The notes below the pieces were generated by a model. That model was not told the origin of the DNA, did no database searches, and worked only from the letters and a program-made list of their open reading frames with translations. From positions 1 through 64,000 of the forward strand of contig CAZETS010000003.1 in assembly GCA_964515335.1 (NCBI GenBank): a stretch of 64,000 nt of DNA. Reading direction: 5' to 3'. Of this stretch, positions 1 through 7,987 are shown one piece after another. The number at the start of each line of letters is the position of its first letter. The stretch's first letter is position 1. Both the position numbers and the translations under genes were made by a program. The stretch is from TMED88 sp964515335 (GTDB lineage Bacteria > Myxococcota_A > UBA9160 > UBA4427).

Positions 1-171
1 ACTGAAGCACCGGCCGCAATGTTGACACTGGTACCGCTGGACCTTGTGGGGGTGGTGGGTCCTCGAGAAGAAGCCCTTCTTGCGAAAGCGCCAGGTGGCC
101 GGATCGGCTCTGGAATCACAGTCCGGGTTGGGGCAGAAGAAGCGTGTGCGTCTCGATCGATTTCTTGCCAT
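1..171 (-). CDS. Transposase N-terminal zinc ribbon, partial (runs off the left edge)
   Basis: Read leftwards from an ATG at 171 (an in-frame TGA lies three codons upstream), 57 codons stay open to the window edge. The peptide starts MARNRSRRTRFFCPNPDC, continues with WRFRKKGFF and ends QCQHCGRCFS. This gives two cysteine pairs, CPNPDC and CQHCGRC, spaced like the zinc ribbon at the N-terminus of IS1/InsA-like and related transposases. The catalytic part lies outside the window, so intactness cannot be judged. No inverted repeat was recognised between 172 and the hydrolase gene ending at 222. Function is inferred from the ribbon alone. Confidence 0.6.
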   Translation of the reverse strand, partial: MARNRSRRTRFFCPNPDCDSRADPATWRFRKKGFFSRTHHPHKVQRYQCQHCGRCFS

Positions 172-221
172 GAACCGAGATCAAGCAGAAATCATGCCAG
201 GCACAATCCTCGATCCACCGT

Positions 222-1052
222 TCAAGGGGCACCCGTCGCCGGCAGCTCCGCGATCCAACCACGCAGGGCCGCAAGCAGCTCGTCCGGCCGATCGAGCAGT
301 ACGTGATGCCCGGCCCTGCCGATCTCGGCGAGCTTCGCGTCCGGCAGCTCGGCGACGAGCTCTTCTGCGCCACTGGCCGTGAGTATCTCGCTCTCCTGGC
401 CGCGCACCACCAGCGTCGGGCAGCTCACCGCCGTGGTGTCGGGCGGCGGCCGGGACGGCACCCCGAACCAACGCGGATCGAATTTGAAGCCGAAGCGGCC
501 GTCGGCCTCCTCGCGCACCGACTGCTCGGCGATCGATCGACGCAGAGTCTCCTCGCAGTGCTCTGCGCCGGGCACGAAGCGGAAACGGTCGATCGCCTCG
601 TCTCGGCTCGCATAGGAGCGCCGCAGCGCGAGCGCCAGGCGGGCCGCGCGCCGCGACCTTCGCGCGCCGCCGCGCGACGGGTCGATGAGCGCGAGCGCGC
701 GCACGTCGTCGAAGCGAGCCGCATGGTCGAGGGCGACGTGGGCGCCCATCGAGTGGCCCACGAGAACGAGGGGCACGTGTCCCATGTGGTCGCAGAGCGC
801 CTCGAGGTCGATGTTGAAGGCGCCCGTGAGCAGCTCGTCGGGATGATCGCTGTCGCCGTGTCCGCGAAAGTCGAGGGCGATCACGTGGTGGCGGTCGGCG
901 AGCGCGGGGGCGAGGTGGTCCCACCAGTGCGCGTTGGCGCCCCCGCCGTGCAGCAGCACGAGCGCCGGCGCGTCGCGATTCCCCCACTGCAGGGTGTGCA
1001 GGACGACGTCCGGTGCGAGGTCGGACGAGAACTTCTCGGTGGTCGGTTCCAC
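222..1052 (-). CDS. Alpha/beta hydrolase
   Basis: Protein of 276 aa with the alpha/beta-hydrolase order: an oxyanion-hole stretch LVLLHGGGANAHWWD, the DFRGHGDSD turn, a nucleophile elbow GHSMGA, and a C-terminal GRAGHHVLLDRP segment holding the catalytic His. The substrate cannot be read from sequence. I start at GTG 1052 (VEPTTEKF). It is preceded by TAGGTT at 1061-1066 with an 8-nt spacer, a probable -10 for a leaderless message. A longer reading in this frame exists upstream but is low-complexity and not hydrolase-like. It resembles the hydrolases at 9958-10833 and 20585-21478, which share the PTLVVRG/PTLLVRG segment before the acid residue. Confidence 0.8.
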   Translation of the reverse strand: MEPTTEKFSSDLAPDVVLHTLQWGNRDAPALVLLHGGGANAHWWDHLAPALADRHHVIALDFRGHGDSDHPDELLTGAFNIDLEALCDHMGHVPLVLVGHSMGAHVALDHAARFDDVRALALIDPSRGGARRSRRAARLALALRRSYASRDEAIDRFRFVPGAEHCEETLRRSIAEQSVREEADGRFGFKFDPRWFGVPSRPPPDTTAVSCPTLVVRGQESEILTASGAEELVAELPDAKLAEIGRAGHHVLLDRPDELLAALRGWIAELPATGAP

Positions 1053-1060
1053 GGGGCGGG

Positions 1061-1066
1061 AACCTA
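1061..1066 (-). promoter_or_regulatory. Putative -10 (TAGGTT), leaderless start of the hydrolase
   Basis: TAGGTT read on the minus strand, 8 nt before the GTG at 1052, with no Shine-Dalgarno sequence between. It belongs to a recurrent TANNNT-spacer-start pattern in this window. Confidence 0.4.
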
Positions 1067-1433
1067 GCCCGCCGCAAGCCGCGCGCAGGCGGGGCATCCG
1101 GCCGAGAACCGGCGCGAGGGGCCGCCTGACGCCCGATCTCGGGGTGCTCCGGAATCCGGGAAAACGGCGTTCCGGAGGTGCTGGGGATTCTCCTTTGGCT
1201 GCAGCTGGTTGCGCGAACTGGTTGAGAAACCGGAGAAGCAATCACGGTCGCAAGCGGGCCGCATCGGAATCGGGCCCGAGAGCATCTCTGGCGGCCGAAT
1301 CCGGAGCCGGTCCCCGACGCGTGGTCGAACGACTCGTTGGTCCGGGTTACGCGGGAGGCGCGAACACGAATCGGGCCGAAAGAGCGGAAGCATCGATATC
1401 GCGTCTCTCCCGCCGTCTCGATGCGTTTTTCGA

Positions 1434-1461
1434 TTGACTCCAAGAAGGAAACCCTTATGCT
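1434..1461 (+). promoter_or_regulatory. Sigma-70-type promoter of the histone-fold gene
   Basis: TTGACT (1434-1439), a 16-nt spacer and TATGCT (1456-1461) form the most consensus-like promoter seen in the window. Transcription would start near 1468 and leave a leader of about 100 nt before the ATG at 1571. An AAAGGGAGA Shine-Dalgarno stretch lies just upstream of the ATG. Such a promoter fits an abundantly expressed chromatin protein. Confidence 0.65.
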
Positions 1462-1570
1462 CGGCGCCAATCAGCGTGCTTGGTGCACGTTTGGGGGTGC
1501 CGGTACTTCACGTCCGCGAGTTCCGTGGAGCGTGAGCGGGCCGGAAAGCAGAGAGGCAAAGGGAGAACAG

Positions 1571-1786
1571 ATGGCCGCCAGAAGGAAGAAGAAGGCGTCG
1601 CGCCGCGCCGCGAAGCCCGCGGAGTTGATCATCTCGAAGGCCCGCGTGAAGAACGCGGTGAAGAAGTGCAACGTCGGTGGCGAGTTCTACGGAGCCCTCG
1701 ACGGCGCTGTTCGGCAGCTCATCAAGGAGGCCGAGGCCCGTGCGACGGGCAACAAGCGCAAGACGCTGAAGGCAGTCGATCTGTAG
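1571..1786 (+). CDS. Histone-fold DNA-binding protein with a basic N-terminal tail
   Basis: Protein of 71 aa. Residues 1-16 are a tail rich in Lys, Arg and Ala (MAARRKKKASRRAAKP). Residues 20-71 fit a single histone fold: a first helix SKARVKNAVKK, a long central helix from about 38 to 60, then RKTLKAVDL. The segment R63-K64-T65-L-K-A-V-D70 matches in spacing the archaeal histone HMfB element GRKTIKAEDI, whose Arg, Thr and Asp form the conserved loop pairing. The chain stops right after the Asp-Leu, so the third helix is nearly absent, as in short bacterial histones of the Bdellovibrio Bd0055/DUF1931-like group. The predicted role is DNA binding and compaction. The gene has its own strong promoter and two terminator hairpins. 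Confidence 0.8.
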   Translation: MAARRKKKASRRAAKPAELIISKARVKNAVKKCNVGGEFYGALDGAVRQLIKEAEARATGNKRKTLKAVDL

Positions 1787-1797
1787 AGCCGTTCTTT

Positions 1798-1817
1798 GCG
1801 GCGCCTGCGTGCGCCGC
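1798..1817 (+). terminator. GC-rich hairpin after the histone gene
   Basis: A 7-bp perfect stem, GCGGCGC with GCGCCGC, and a 6-nt loop begin 12 nt after the stop codon. The following sequence, CAAGCGGTTTCTT, is only weakly T-rich. Confidence 0.55.
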
Positions 1818-1834
1818 CCAAGCGGTTTCTTGGT

Positions 1835-1872
1835 GGGGCCCGCCCGGGAGGTTTTCCTCCTCGGCGGGCCCC
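1835..1872. terminator. Strong bidirectional terminator hairpin between convergent genes
   Basis: Outer arms GGGGCCCGCC (1835-1844) and GGCGGGCCCC (1863-1872) are perfectly complementary. After a 2-nt mismatch, inner arms GGAGG and CCTCC enclose TTTT. It lies between the histone gene and the convergent CocE-type gene, so it can serve both. Confidence 0.7.
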
Positions 1873-1891
1873 CTGCTCTTCGGGGGTGCGG

Positions 1892-3529
1892 TCAGCCGCC
1901 TGCGCGGCCCGAATCGAGCACCCGGACGTCGATCCACGACCGATGTCCGGCGTCGTGGTGGAGCACCTGCTCGGTCTTGCGAAACGCGTCGGGCGCCGCT
2001 GTTCCCGGCGGCGCCTGGCAGCCCGGGTTGCGGTCGAAGCGGGGAAAGCTCGATCCCGATACGACGAGCCGTATGCGATGGCCCGCGCGGAACCTCCGCG
2101 CCGCGTGTCCGAGGTCGACCTCGATGCGCGTCGTCTCGCCGGGCGCGAGGAAGAGTGGGGTCGCATCGTGGTGGGCCACGTCGCGCCAGCGCGCGCGTTG
2201 GATGCCGTCGCAGACGTTCTCGGCGCGACCATTCGGCAGCACGTCGATCAATCGAGCGGCGACGTCCACGTCTTCGGCGTTGGTCTCGAGGTGGATCGAC
2301 GCGCGCACGGGTCCGGTGAGGGTGACGTCGCGGTCGAGCACCGGCGACTCGTAGGTGACCACGTCGCTGCGCAGTTCGAGCGGGCGCTGATCCTTCACGC
2401 CCGCCTTCCAGCCGAAGAGCGCACCTCCGATGGACGGCGTCGGGTCTTCGGGGTCGTGCCGGAAGCGCAGCGTCGGCGCAGCGGCTTCCGGCTCGTCGAA
2501 TGCGATCGTGCCGCGACCGTCGCGAGCGCCGAGGAAGAGCCGGCGCGGAGCAGCCTCTTCGGGCGGCCACTGTCCGGCCGTCCGCCAGGCGTCCGGGCCG
2601 GGCAGGAAGTAGCGGACGGCGCTCCGAGCGGCGGGCGCTCGCTCGCCGAGCAGGTGCTCGTCGAAGTGCGCGATGCTCTCGCGGAGCACGTGACCGCCGA
2701 TGCCCTCGCGCCACCAGCCGAGCTGCGCCGGAACGCCGTGCGCCCAGGGACCGATCACGAGCCGCGGCGGCTCCCCGCCGCGCTCGGTCACCGCCCGGGC
2801 CACCGCAGCATGGCCCCGCAGCTGGTCGTCGAGGAAGAAGTCGTAGAGGCCCGCGATCGAGAGCACCGGCGGCACGCGCTGCGGCAGCTCGGCGGCGACT
2901 TCCTTCCAGTAGGCGTCGTGTCGCGGATGGTCGACCCAGTCGCGCACCCAGTCGACGGTGCGAAGCGCGACGCGATCGGCTTCGCGCACCGGCCGGTGGG
3001 CGAGGCCGCGCGGGATGTCGATGCGTCGCGCGGGCACGCTCTCGTGTTCGCCGACGCCAACCCCCCACTCGAGGGCGTTCTGCAGCGCCAGCGCGCCGCC
3101 GCCGTGGAAGACGCGGTAGAGGTCGGCGGCGCCGATCGCCGAGACGAGCGCGCCGACGTGCTCGGGCGCTTCCGCCAGCGCACACCACGCCGTGTAGGCG
3201 AGGTAGCTCCCGCCGAAGAGCCCCACCGGCCCGTTCGACCACGGCTGCTCGGCGACCCAGCGAAGCGTGTCGCCGCCGTCGCTCTTCTCCGCCATGAACG
3301 GCACGAAGCGACCCTCGGACGCGTAGCGGCCGCGCACGTCCTGCACGATCACGTGGTGGCCGCTCTCGGCGAGCAGCCGCGCCGTCAGGCCGATCAGGCT
3401 GTTGGGGCCGCCCACACCGTACGGCGTACGGATCACGATCGTGCCGGGCGTATGGTCCGCATCGATTGGCCAGACGTGCCAGGTGGCGAGCCGCACCCCG
3501 TCCCGCATGGAGACGAAGCAACGTTCCAC
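1892..3529 (-). CDS. CocE/NonD-type hydrolase (X-Pro dipeptidyl-peptidase family)
   Basis: Protein of 545 aa from GTG 3529, starting VERCFVSMRDGVRLATWHV, the usual CocE N-terminus. Family marks are RTPYG, QDVRGRYASEG, the nucleophile elbow FGGSYLAYTAW (Ser), the acid region GLYDFFLDDQ and the His in GPWAHG. The C-terminal third is the jelly-roll binding domain typical of CocE and X-Pro dipeptidyl peptidases. Expected activity is hydrolysis of an ester or acyl-peptide bond; the substrate is unknown. An alternative TTG at 3589 overlaps the upstream stop codon as TTGA and would add 20 residues. Either way the gene is transcriptionally downstream of the DUF6178-like gene. Confidence 0.85.
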   Translation of the reverse strand: MERCFVSMRDGVRLATWHVWPIDADHTPGTIVIRTPYGVGGPNSLIGLTARLLAESGHHVIVQDVRGRYASEGRFVPFMAEKSDGGDTLRWVAEQPWSNGPVGLFGGSYLAYTAWCALAEAPEHVGALVSAIGAADLYRVFHGGGALALQNALEWGVGVGEHESVPARRIDIPRGLAHRPVREADRVALRTVDWVRDWVDHPRHDAYWKEVAAELPQRVPPVLSIAGLYDFFLDDQLRGHAAVARAVTERGGEPPRLVIGPWAHGVPAQLGWWREGIGGHVLRESIAHFDEHLLGERAPAARSAVRYFLPGPDAWRTAGQWPPEEAAPRRLFLGARDGRGTIAFDEPEAAAPTLRFRHDPEDPTPSIGGALFGWKAGVKDQRPLELRSDVVTYESPVLDRDVTLTGPVRASIHLETNAEDVDVAARLIDVLPNGRAENVCDGIQRARWRDVAHHDATPLFLAPGETTRIEVDLGHAARRFRAGHRIRLVVSGSSFPRFDRNPGCQAPPGTAAPDAFRKTEQVLHHDAGHRSWIDVRVLDSGRAGG

Positions 3530-3585
3530 CGCGGATCCACAGCGGGGGCGCGGCAGTCGCAGGAGGCGCCTCGCAGTGCGCAGGA

Positions 3586-4803
3586 TCAAGAGGCCGCCCC
3601 GGGCGTCGGCTCCGGGTCGTCGACGTCGACGTACTCGCGGCCGTCGAACTCGTCGTCGAGGGCCCCGGGTCGCACGCCGTCGGGCGCCAGGTTGACGCCC
3701 ACCCGGAAGACGTGTTCGAGCGGCACGCGCCGGACCGCCTCGACGAGCGCGATGCCGTTCTCGGTGGCGAGGTGCTCGAGCCCGAGGCTGGCGACCCGGG
3801 CAGCCTTCTCGATCGTCGCCGGCAGCGTCTCGGCGTCGCCGAGATCTCGCCGGTCGGCGACGGCGACCTCGTTGGCGAGCGACACGAAGGCGTAGAAGAA
3901 GCGGGCGCGCTCGTCGGATTCGAGCTCGGCGACGGCGCGGAACAGGGCGTGTCGGCTGTCGGCCGCGGCGGGCAGGCCGGTGATCCAGACCGGCAGCACC
4001 CACTCGTTCGTCTCGATCTCGTGGCTGCCGGTGGGCAGCTCGCCCAGGCGATCGGGGCGCAGGTGTCCGTAGATCCGCATCGAGCGGTCCCAGGAAGGAA
4101 AGCCCAGGTCTTCCAGCCGGCCGGTCCGCCAGCGCAGCGCCCACTCCTCGACCTCGCTGCGCAGCTCTTCCTGGACGGACTGCAGCATGCGGAAGTACAG
4201 CCAGTAGTCCTGCTCGAAGAGCACGCGCAGCAGGCGGGTCAGGACCGCGACGTCGTCTTTCGGGTCGCGGGCCACGTAGTAGAACTGCCCGTCGAGCGTC
4301 TGGCCGCCTTCGGGCGGCTGCCAGTCCTCGTCGCCGGACGGCTTGAGGTCGACGGCGACGTGTTGGCGCACATAGAGGGCGAGCATCTCGGCGTCCATCG
4401 CCCGGGCGGCGCGGCGCAGCGTGGCGTCGCCTGCCTCGGCGAGTGAGTCCAGCCACGTGTCGAGCTTGACGGGATCGGGCGCCAGTCCGTGCCAGGCATC
4501 GAGGTCCACGCAGGCGACGATCTGCTCGCTGGTGGCGTGGGCGAGCAGCCAGCTGGCGTCGTCGACGCCGACCTGCTTGCAGGTGAAGCAGAGCTCCGCT
4601 TCGGGCAGCAGCGGGACGACCGCCTCGGGTTCGGGGCACAGGTCGAGGAGGCGACTGCGCATCGCGATCGGCGACTCGCAGACCGCTGCGACCTGCTCGT
4701 CGAGCGACAGGTCGGCCAGCATCGCGCGGGCGGCGCGCCGGTCTTCGCGGGCGAGCTTCAGGAGCTGCCGCGCCGGCACCGCCGAGGCTATCCGGTCCAC
4801 CAT
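3586..4803 (-). CDS. DUF6178-like protein of unknown function
   Basis: Protein of 405 aa, soluble, without signal peptide or obvious catalytic motif. It starts MVDRIASAVPARQLLKLARE and contains a CFTCKQ segment and a conserved-looking helical middle (FEQDYWLYFRMLQSVQEEL). Length and acidic helical character fit DUF6178, a family I associate with deltaproteobacteria; the assignment is from memory of family features and is tentative. TAGGCT (4810-4815) lies 6 nt before the ATG, which suggests a leaderless message. It is divergent from the CoA NUDIX gene and lies upstream of the CocE-type gene. Confidence 0.6.
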   Translation of the reverse strand: MVDRIASAVPARQLLKLAREDRRAARAMLADLSLDEQVAAVCESPIAMRSRLLDLCPEPEAVVPLLPEAELCFTCKQVGVDDASWLLAHATSEQIVACVDLDAWHGLAPDPVKLDTWLDSLAEAGDATLRRAARAMDAEMLALYVRQHVAVDLKPSGDEDWQPPEGGQTLDGQFYYVARDPKDDVAVLTRLLRVLFEQDYWLYFRMLQSVQEELRSEVEEWALRWRTGRLEDLGFPSWDRSMRIYGHLRPDRLGELPTGSHEIETNEWVLPVWITGLPAAADSRHALFRAVAELESDERARFFYAFVSLANEVAVADRRDLGDAETLPATIEKAARVASLGLEHLATENGIALVEAVRRVPLEHVFRVGVNLAPDGVRPGALDDEFDGREYVDVDDPEPTPGAAS

Positions 4804-4809
4804 GCCGCG

Positions 4810-4815
4810 AGCCTA
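4810..4815 (-). promoter_or_regulatory. Putative -10 (TAGGCT) for leaderless DUF6178-like gene
   Basis: The hexamer ends 6 nt before the ATG at 4803, so transcription would begin at or next to the A of the start codon. No Shine-Dalgarno sequence is present. Confidence 0.5.
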
Positions 4816-4874
4816 CCACCCGGAGCTGCGCGCGCCGTGCCGGCGGTCCACAGCGGCCCCGCCGCGCCCCGCGC

Positions 4875-4880
4875 TATCCT
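4875..4880 (+). promoter_or_regulatory. Putative -10 (TATCCT) for leaderless NUDIX gene
   Basis: The spacer to GTG 4887 is GGCCGG, 6 nt, with no ribosome-binding site. Together with the opposite hexamer at 4810-4815 it forms a compact divergent promoter pair. Confidence 0.5.
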
Positions 4881-4886
4881 GGCCGG

Positions 4887-5540
4887 GTGACCGACCTCGT
4901 CACCATCCGAGACCGCCTCGAGCGCTTCGATTCCGAGCAGATCGACCCGAGCGGCCACCACCGCGCAGCGGTCGCCGTGGTGCTGCGCGACCAGCCCCAC
5001 GGCAGCGAGCTGCTCTTCATCGAGCGATCCACCCGTGCCGACGACCCGTGGTCGGGCCACATGGCGTTTCCCGGCGGGCGCGTCGAGGCCGGCGACTCCG
5101 GGACCCGCGCCGCTGCCGAGCGCGAGACCTTCGAGGAGGTCGGCGTCTCGCTCGACGGCGCCGAGTACCTGGGCCATCTCGCCGACCTGCAGGGCAGCCC
5201 GCGCTTTCGGCAGAACCGGCTGGTCGTCACCGCCCACGTCTACCACATCGAGGCCCCCTCACCGTTCGTGCTCGACGAGCTCGAGGTGGCGAGCGCGCTG
5301 TGGTTTCCGGTGGCCGGCATCCTCGAACCCGAGCGCCACGTCGCGTACAAGAGTCCGCAGGTCGCCGAGGTGGACTTCCCGGGGATCCTGGTGGGCGTGC
5401 CCGACCGCCACGTCGTGTGGGGTCTGACCTACCGGTTCCTCGACATCTTCATGGGGGCGATCGAGCACCCGCTGCCCGACCGCTGGGACCCCGCCCACGA
5501 GGCGCGCTGGCGCCACCACCACCAGCAGCGGGGCGAGTAG
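4887..5540 (+). CDS. CoA pyrophosphatase (NUDIX hydrolase)
   Basis: Protein of 217 aa. The NUDIX box reads from FPGGRVEAGDSGTR through AAAERETFEEVGV, with the GD(x8)RE..EE..G spacing typical of the CoA diphosphatase group rather than the canonical one. An SGHMAFPGG-like stretch (WSGHMAFPGGRVE) precedes it, as in CoA pyrophosphatases. The reaction would be hydrolysis of CoA or acyl-CoA to 3',5'-ADP and (acyl)phosphopantetheine. GTG 4887 is chosen because it starts the family N-terminus and sits 6 nt after a -10-like hexamer. The DUF815 gene follows after 6 nt, so the two are probably cotranscribed. Confidence 0.85.
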   Translation: MTDLVTIRDRLERFDSEQIDPSGHHRAAVAVVLRDQPHGSELLFIERSTRADDPWSGHMAFPGGRVEAGDSGTRAAAERETFEEVGVSLDGAEYLGHLADLQGSPRFRQNRLVVTAHVYHIEAPSPFVLDELEVASALWFPVAGILEPERHVAYKSPQVAEVDFPGILVGVPDRHVVWGLTYRFLDIFMGAIEHPLPDRWDPAHEARWRHHHQQRGE

Positions 5541-5546
5541 CGGGCT

Positions 5547-6437
5547 GTGGCGGGTGGGCGAGGACTGCTGGCGCGGCTCGGCCGCGTGCTCGCGCTCGGC
5601 GAGCGGGTGCTGGCCGACATCGCCCCGCCGCGTCCCGATGCGTCGATGTTCGCGACCCACCTGGCGTTTCGCTGGCGGACCGGGCGCGCTCGCAGCCGTC
5701 TCGAGCCGATCGGCGACCCGGCCCACTTCGAGCTGGACGACCTGATCGGCGTCGACCGCTCGCTCGCCGCACTCGATCGCAACACCCGGCAGCTGCTCGC
5801 GGGCCTGCCCTGCAACGACGTCCTGCTCCACGGCGAGCGCGGCACCGGCAAGTCGTCGGCGGTGCGGGGGCTGCTCGGGCGATACGGGTCCAAGGGGCTG
5901 AGGGTCGTGGAGGTCGACCGGGCCGACCTCGTCGAGCTGCCGGACGTGCTCGACGCCCTGCGGGTCGCCGCCGGGCAGTCGTTCCTGGTGTTCTGTGACG
6001 ACCTGTCCTTCGGGCCGGGTGAGCCCGGCTTTCGCGAGCTCAAGGCGGCGCTGCAGGGCGGGCTCACCCAGCGGCCACCGGGCACCTGCATCGTGGCCAC
6101 CAGCAACCGGCGCCATCTCGTCCCGGAGTCGATGGCCGAGAACCGCCAGGCCCGCGTCGACGAGCACGGCGAGCTGCACCTCGGCGAGGCCCTGGAGGAG
6201 AAGCTCGCCCTCGCCGACCGCTTCGGGCTGGTGCTGGGCTTCTACGCCTTCGATCAGCCCACCTACCTGGCCGCCGTCGAGCGCTACCTCGCCAAGGCGG
6301 GCATCGCTCCGCTCGACGACAGGCTCCGCGAGGAGGCCCTGCGCTTCGCCCTACAGCGCGGAACCCGCTCGGGCCGAACGGCACGCCAGTTCGCCGACGA
6401 CGCGATCGGCCGACTGGGGCTCGACGCCGGCGCCTGA
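5547..6437 (+). CDS. DUF815 family AAA-type ATPase
   Basis: Protein of 296 aa from GTG 5547. Walker A is HGERGTGKSSAVRGLL and Walker B is FLVFCDDLSF. A sensor-like ATSNRRHLVPESM follows, which is the DUF815 signature order. The C-terminal RTARQFADDAIGR is also typical. These ATPases have no settled biochemical role; predicted only as a P-loop ATPase. It follows the CoA pyrophosphatase by 6 nt in a likely operon and ends tail-to-tail with the PLP enzyme at 6451. Confidence 0.85.
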   Translation: MAGGRGLLARLGRVLALGERVLADIAPPRPDASMFATHLAFRWRTGRARSRLEPIGDPAHFELDDLIGVDRSLAALDRNTRQLLAGLPCNDVLLHGERGTGKSSAVRGLLGRYGSKGLRVVEVDRADLVELPDVLDALRVAAGQSFLVFCDDLSFGPGEPGFRELKAALQGGLTQRPPGTCIVATSNRRHLVPESMAENRQARVDEHGELHLGEALEEKLALADRFGLVLGFYAFDQPTYLAAVERYLAKAGIAPLDDRLREEALRFALQRGTRSGRTARQFADDAIGRLGLDAGA

Positions 6438-6450
6438 TCGCCGGCCCCGT

Positions 6451-7632
6451 TCAGATGACATCCAGCTCCCGCCCCACCTTGGCGAGCGCGCTCAGCGCCG
6501 CGTCGAGGTGCTCGCGCTTGTGGGTCGCCATGTAGGAGGTGCGGATCATCGCCTGACCCGAGGGAACGGCCGGATTCACGACCGGGTTCACGAACACCCC
6601 CTCCTCCTCGAGGCGTCGGGCCATCGTGAAGGTCGTGAGGTCGTCACCGATCGCCAGCGGGATGACGGGGGACTCGGAGGTGCCGGTGTCGAATCCGAGG
6701 CCCTCGAGCTCCTTCTTCATATAAGCCGTGGTCTCCCACAGCTGCTTTCGGCGGTCGGGCTCGGCCTCGATGATCTCGATGGCCTTCAGCGCCGAGGCGG
6801 CGGCCGCCGGCGGCATGGCGGCCGAGAAGATCCCCGCTCGGGCGTGGTGGCGCACGTAGTCGACCACGTCGCCGGGTGCGGCGATGAACCCACCCACCGT
6901 GGCGAGCGACTTCGAGAACGTGCCCATCACGAGGTCCACCTCGTGCTCGAGCCCGAAGTGCTCGCCGACGCCTCGCCCGCTCGCGCCGAACACCCCGATG
7001 CCGTGGGCATCGTCGACGAACAGCCGGCTCCCGTAGCGGTTCTTCAGCCCGACGATGGCGGGCAGGTCGGCGAGATCGCCCTCCATCGAGAAGACGCCGT
7101 CCACGGCGATCAGCTTGCCCTTCTCGTCGGGAACGCGGGACAGCTTGGCCTCGAGGTCCGCCATGTCGTTGTGTCGGAACTTCAAGGACTTGGCGAACCC
7201 CAACCGGACGGCGTCGATGATCGAGGCGTGGTCCATGGCGTCGAGCAGGGCCACGTCCTGGCGGCCGAGCAGGCAGGAGAGCACCCCCAGGTTCACCTGG
7301 AAGCCGGTCGAGAACGTGAGGACCGCCTCGGCCTGCATGAACGAGGCGAGCTTCTCCTCGAGCTGGACGTGGATGTCGAGGGTGCCGTTGAGCAACCGCG
7401 AGCCCGCGCAGCCGGTCCCGTAGCGGCGGATGGCCGCCACCGCGGCCTCCTTGACGGCCGGGTGGTTGGTGAGGCCGAGGTAGTTGTTCGACCCCAGCAT
7501 GATCACCTTCTGGCCCTGGTAGGTGACGACGGGGTCCTGGGGCGAGGAGATGCTGCGGTAGAAGGGGTACAGGTCTGCGGCCCGGACTTCCTTGTGGAGC
7601 TGGTAGTCGGAGCACTTCTGCAGAACGTCCAC
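6451..7632 (-). CDS. spt: PLP-dependent alpha-oxoamine synthase, serine palmitoyltransferase-like
   Basis: Protein of 393 aa. Motifs of the alpha-oxoamine synthase family: GSNNYLGLTNHP, YGTGCAGSRLLNGT, the cofactor-stacking His in DHASIID, FVDDAHGIGVFG, and the Schiff-base Lys in GTFSKSLATVGGF. LYPFYRSI near the N-terminus and FSTGFQVNLGVLS are closer to bacterial serine palmitoyltransferases than to BioF or Kbl. The likely reaction is acyl-CoA plus L-serine to 3-ketosphinganine, the entry to sphingolipids; glycine C-acetyltransferase or an AONS-like role cannot be excluded. GTG 7632 is preceded by AGAGGAGGAGATCC, a strong Shine-Dalgarno site. Confidence 0.8.
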   Translation of the reverse strand: MDVLQKCSDYQLHKEVRAADLYPFYRSISSPQDPVVTYQGQKVIMLGSNNYLGLTNHPAVKEAAVAAIRRYGTGCAGSRLLNGTLDIHVQLEEKLASFMQAEAVLTFSTGFQVNLGVLSCLLGRQDVALLDAMDHASIIDAVRLGFAKSLKFRHNDMADLEAKLSRVPDEKGKLIAVDGVFSMEGDLADLPAIVGLKNRYGSRLFVDDAHGIGVFGASGRGVGEHFGLEHEVDLVMGTFSKSLATVGGFIAAPGDVVDYVRHHARAGIFSAAMPPAAAASALKAIEIIEAEPDRRKQLWETTAYMKKELEGLGFDTGTSESPVIPLAIGDDLTTFTMARRLEEEGVFVNPVVNPAVPSGQAMIRTSYMATHKREHLDAALSALAKVGRELDVI

Positions 7633-7987
7633 GGATCTCCTCCTCTGCTTCCTTCGGCGGGCCTGCTGGGCCGACGGGCTGTCGCGGGTCTCTATTCAAC
7701 GCGTGACGGCGGGACCCGAGTGACCGGGCGGCAGGGCTTGTCCGCACATTGCGAAGCGACGACCGACCTTCATCGCGGCTCGGACCGGTGTCCGGGCGTG
7801 GTTGAACGCGTTGCACTTCAGGGAGGGGCCGGAAGGGTACCCCACCCGGTTTTCGGCCGTCACGAGGCGATTCGTAGGGACCGACCCGCGGGGAAGCGTT
7901 TGCCGGTGCAATTACGAGTTTTTTTCACCACAAACCGTGAGGCGCCCGCTGCCTGATCGAGGGGCGCTCGGGTAAGTTCCCGCCTCG
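7633..7987. other. Divergent intergenic region (spt / mlaA)
   Basis: About 355 nt without a convincing gene. It holds the Shine-Dalgarno site of the PLP enzyme at its left end and, at the right end, TAAGTT (7973-7978) 9 nt before the MlaA start. A run of seven to eight T occurs at about 7918-7925. No large repeat or RNA structure was recognised. Confidence 0.5.
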
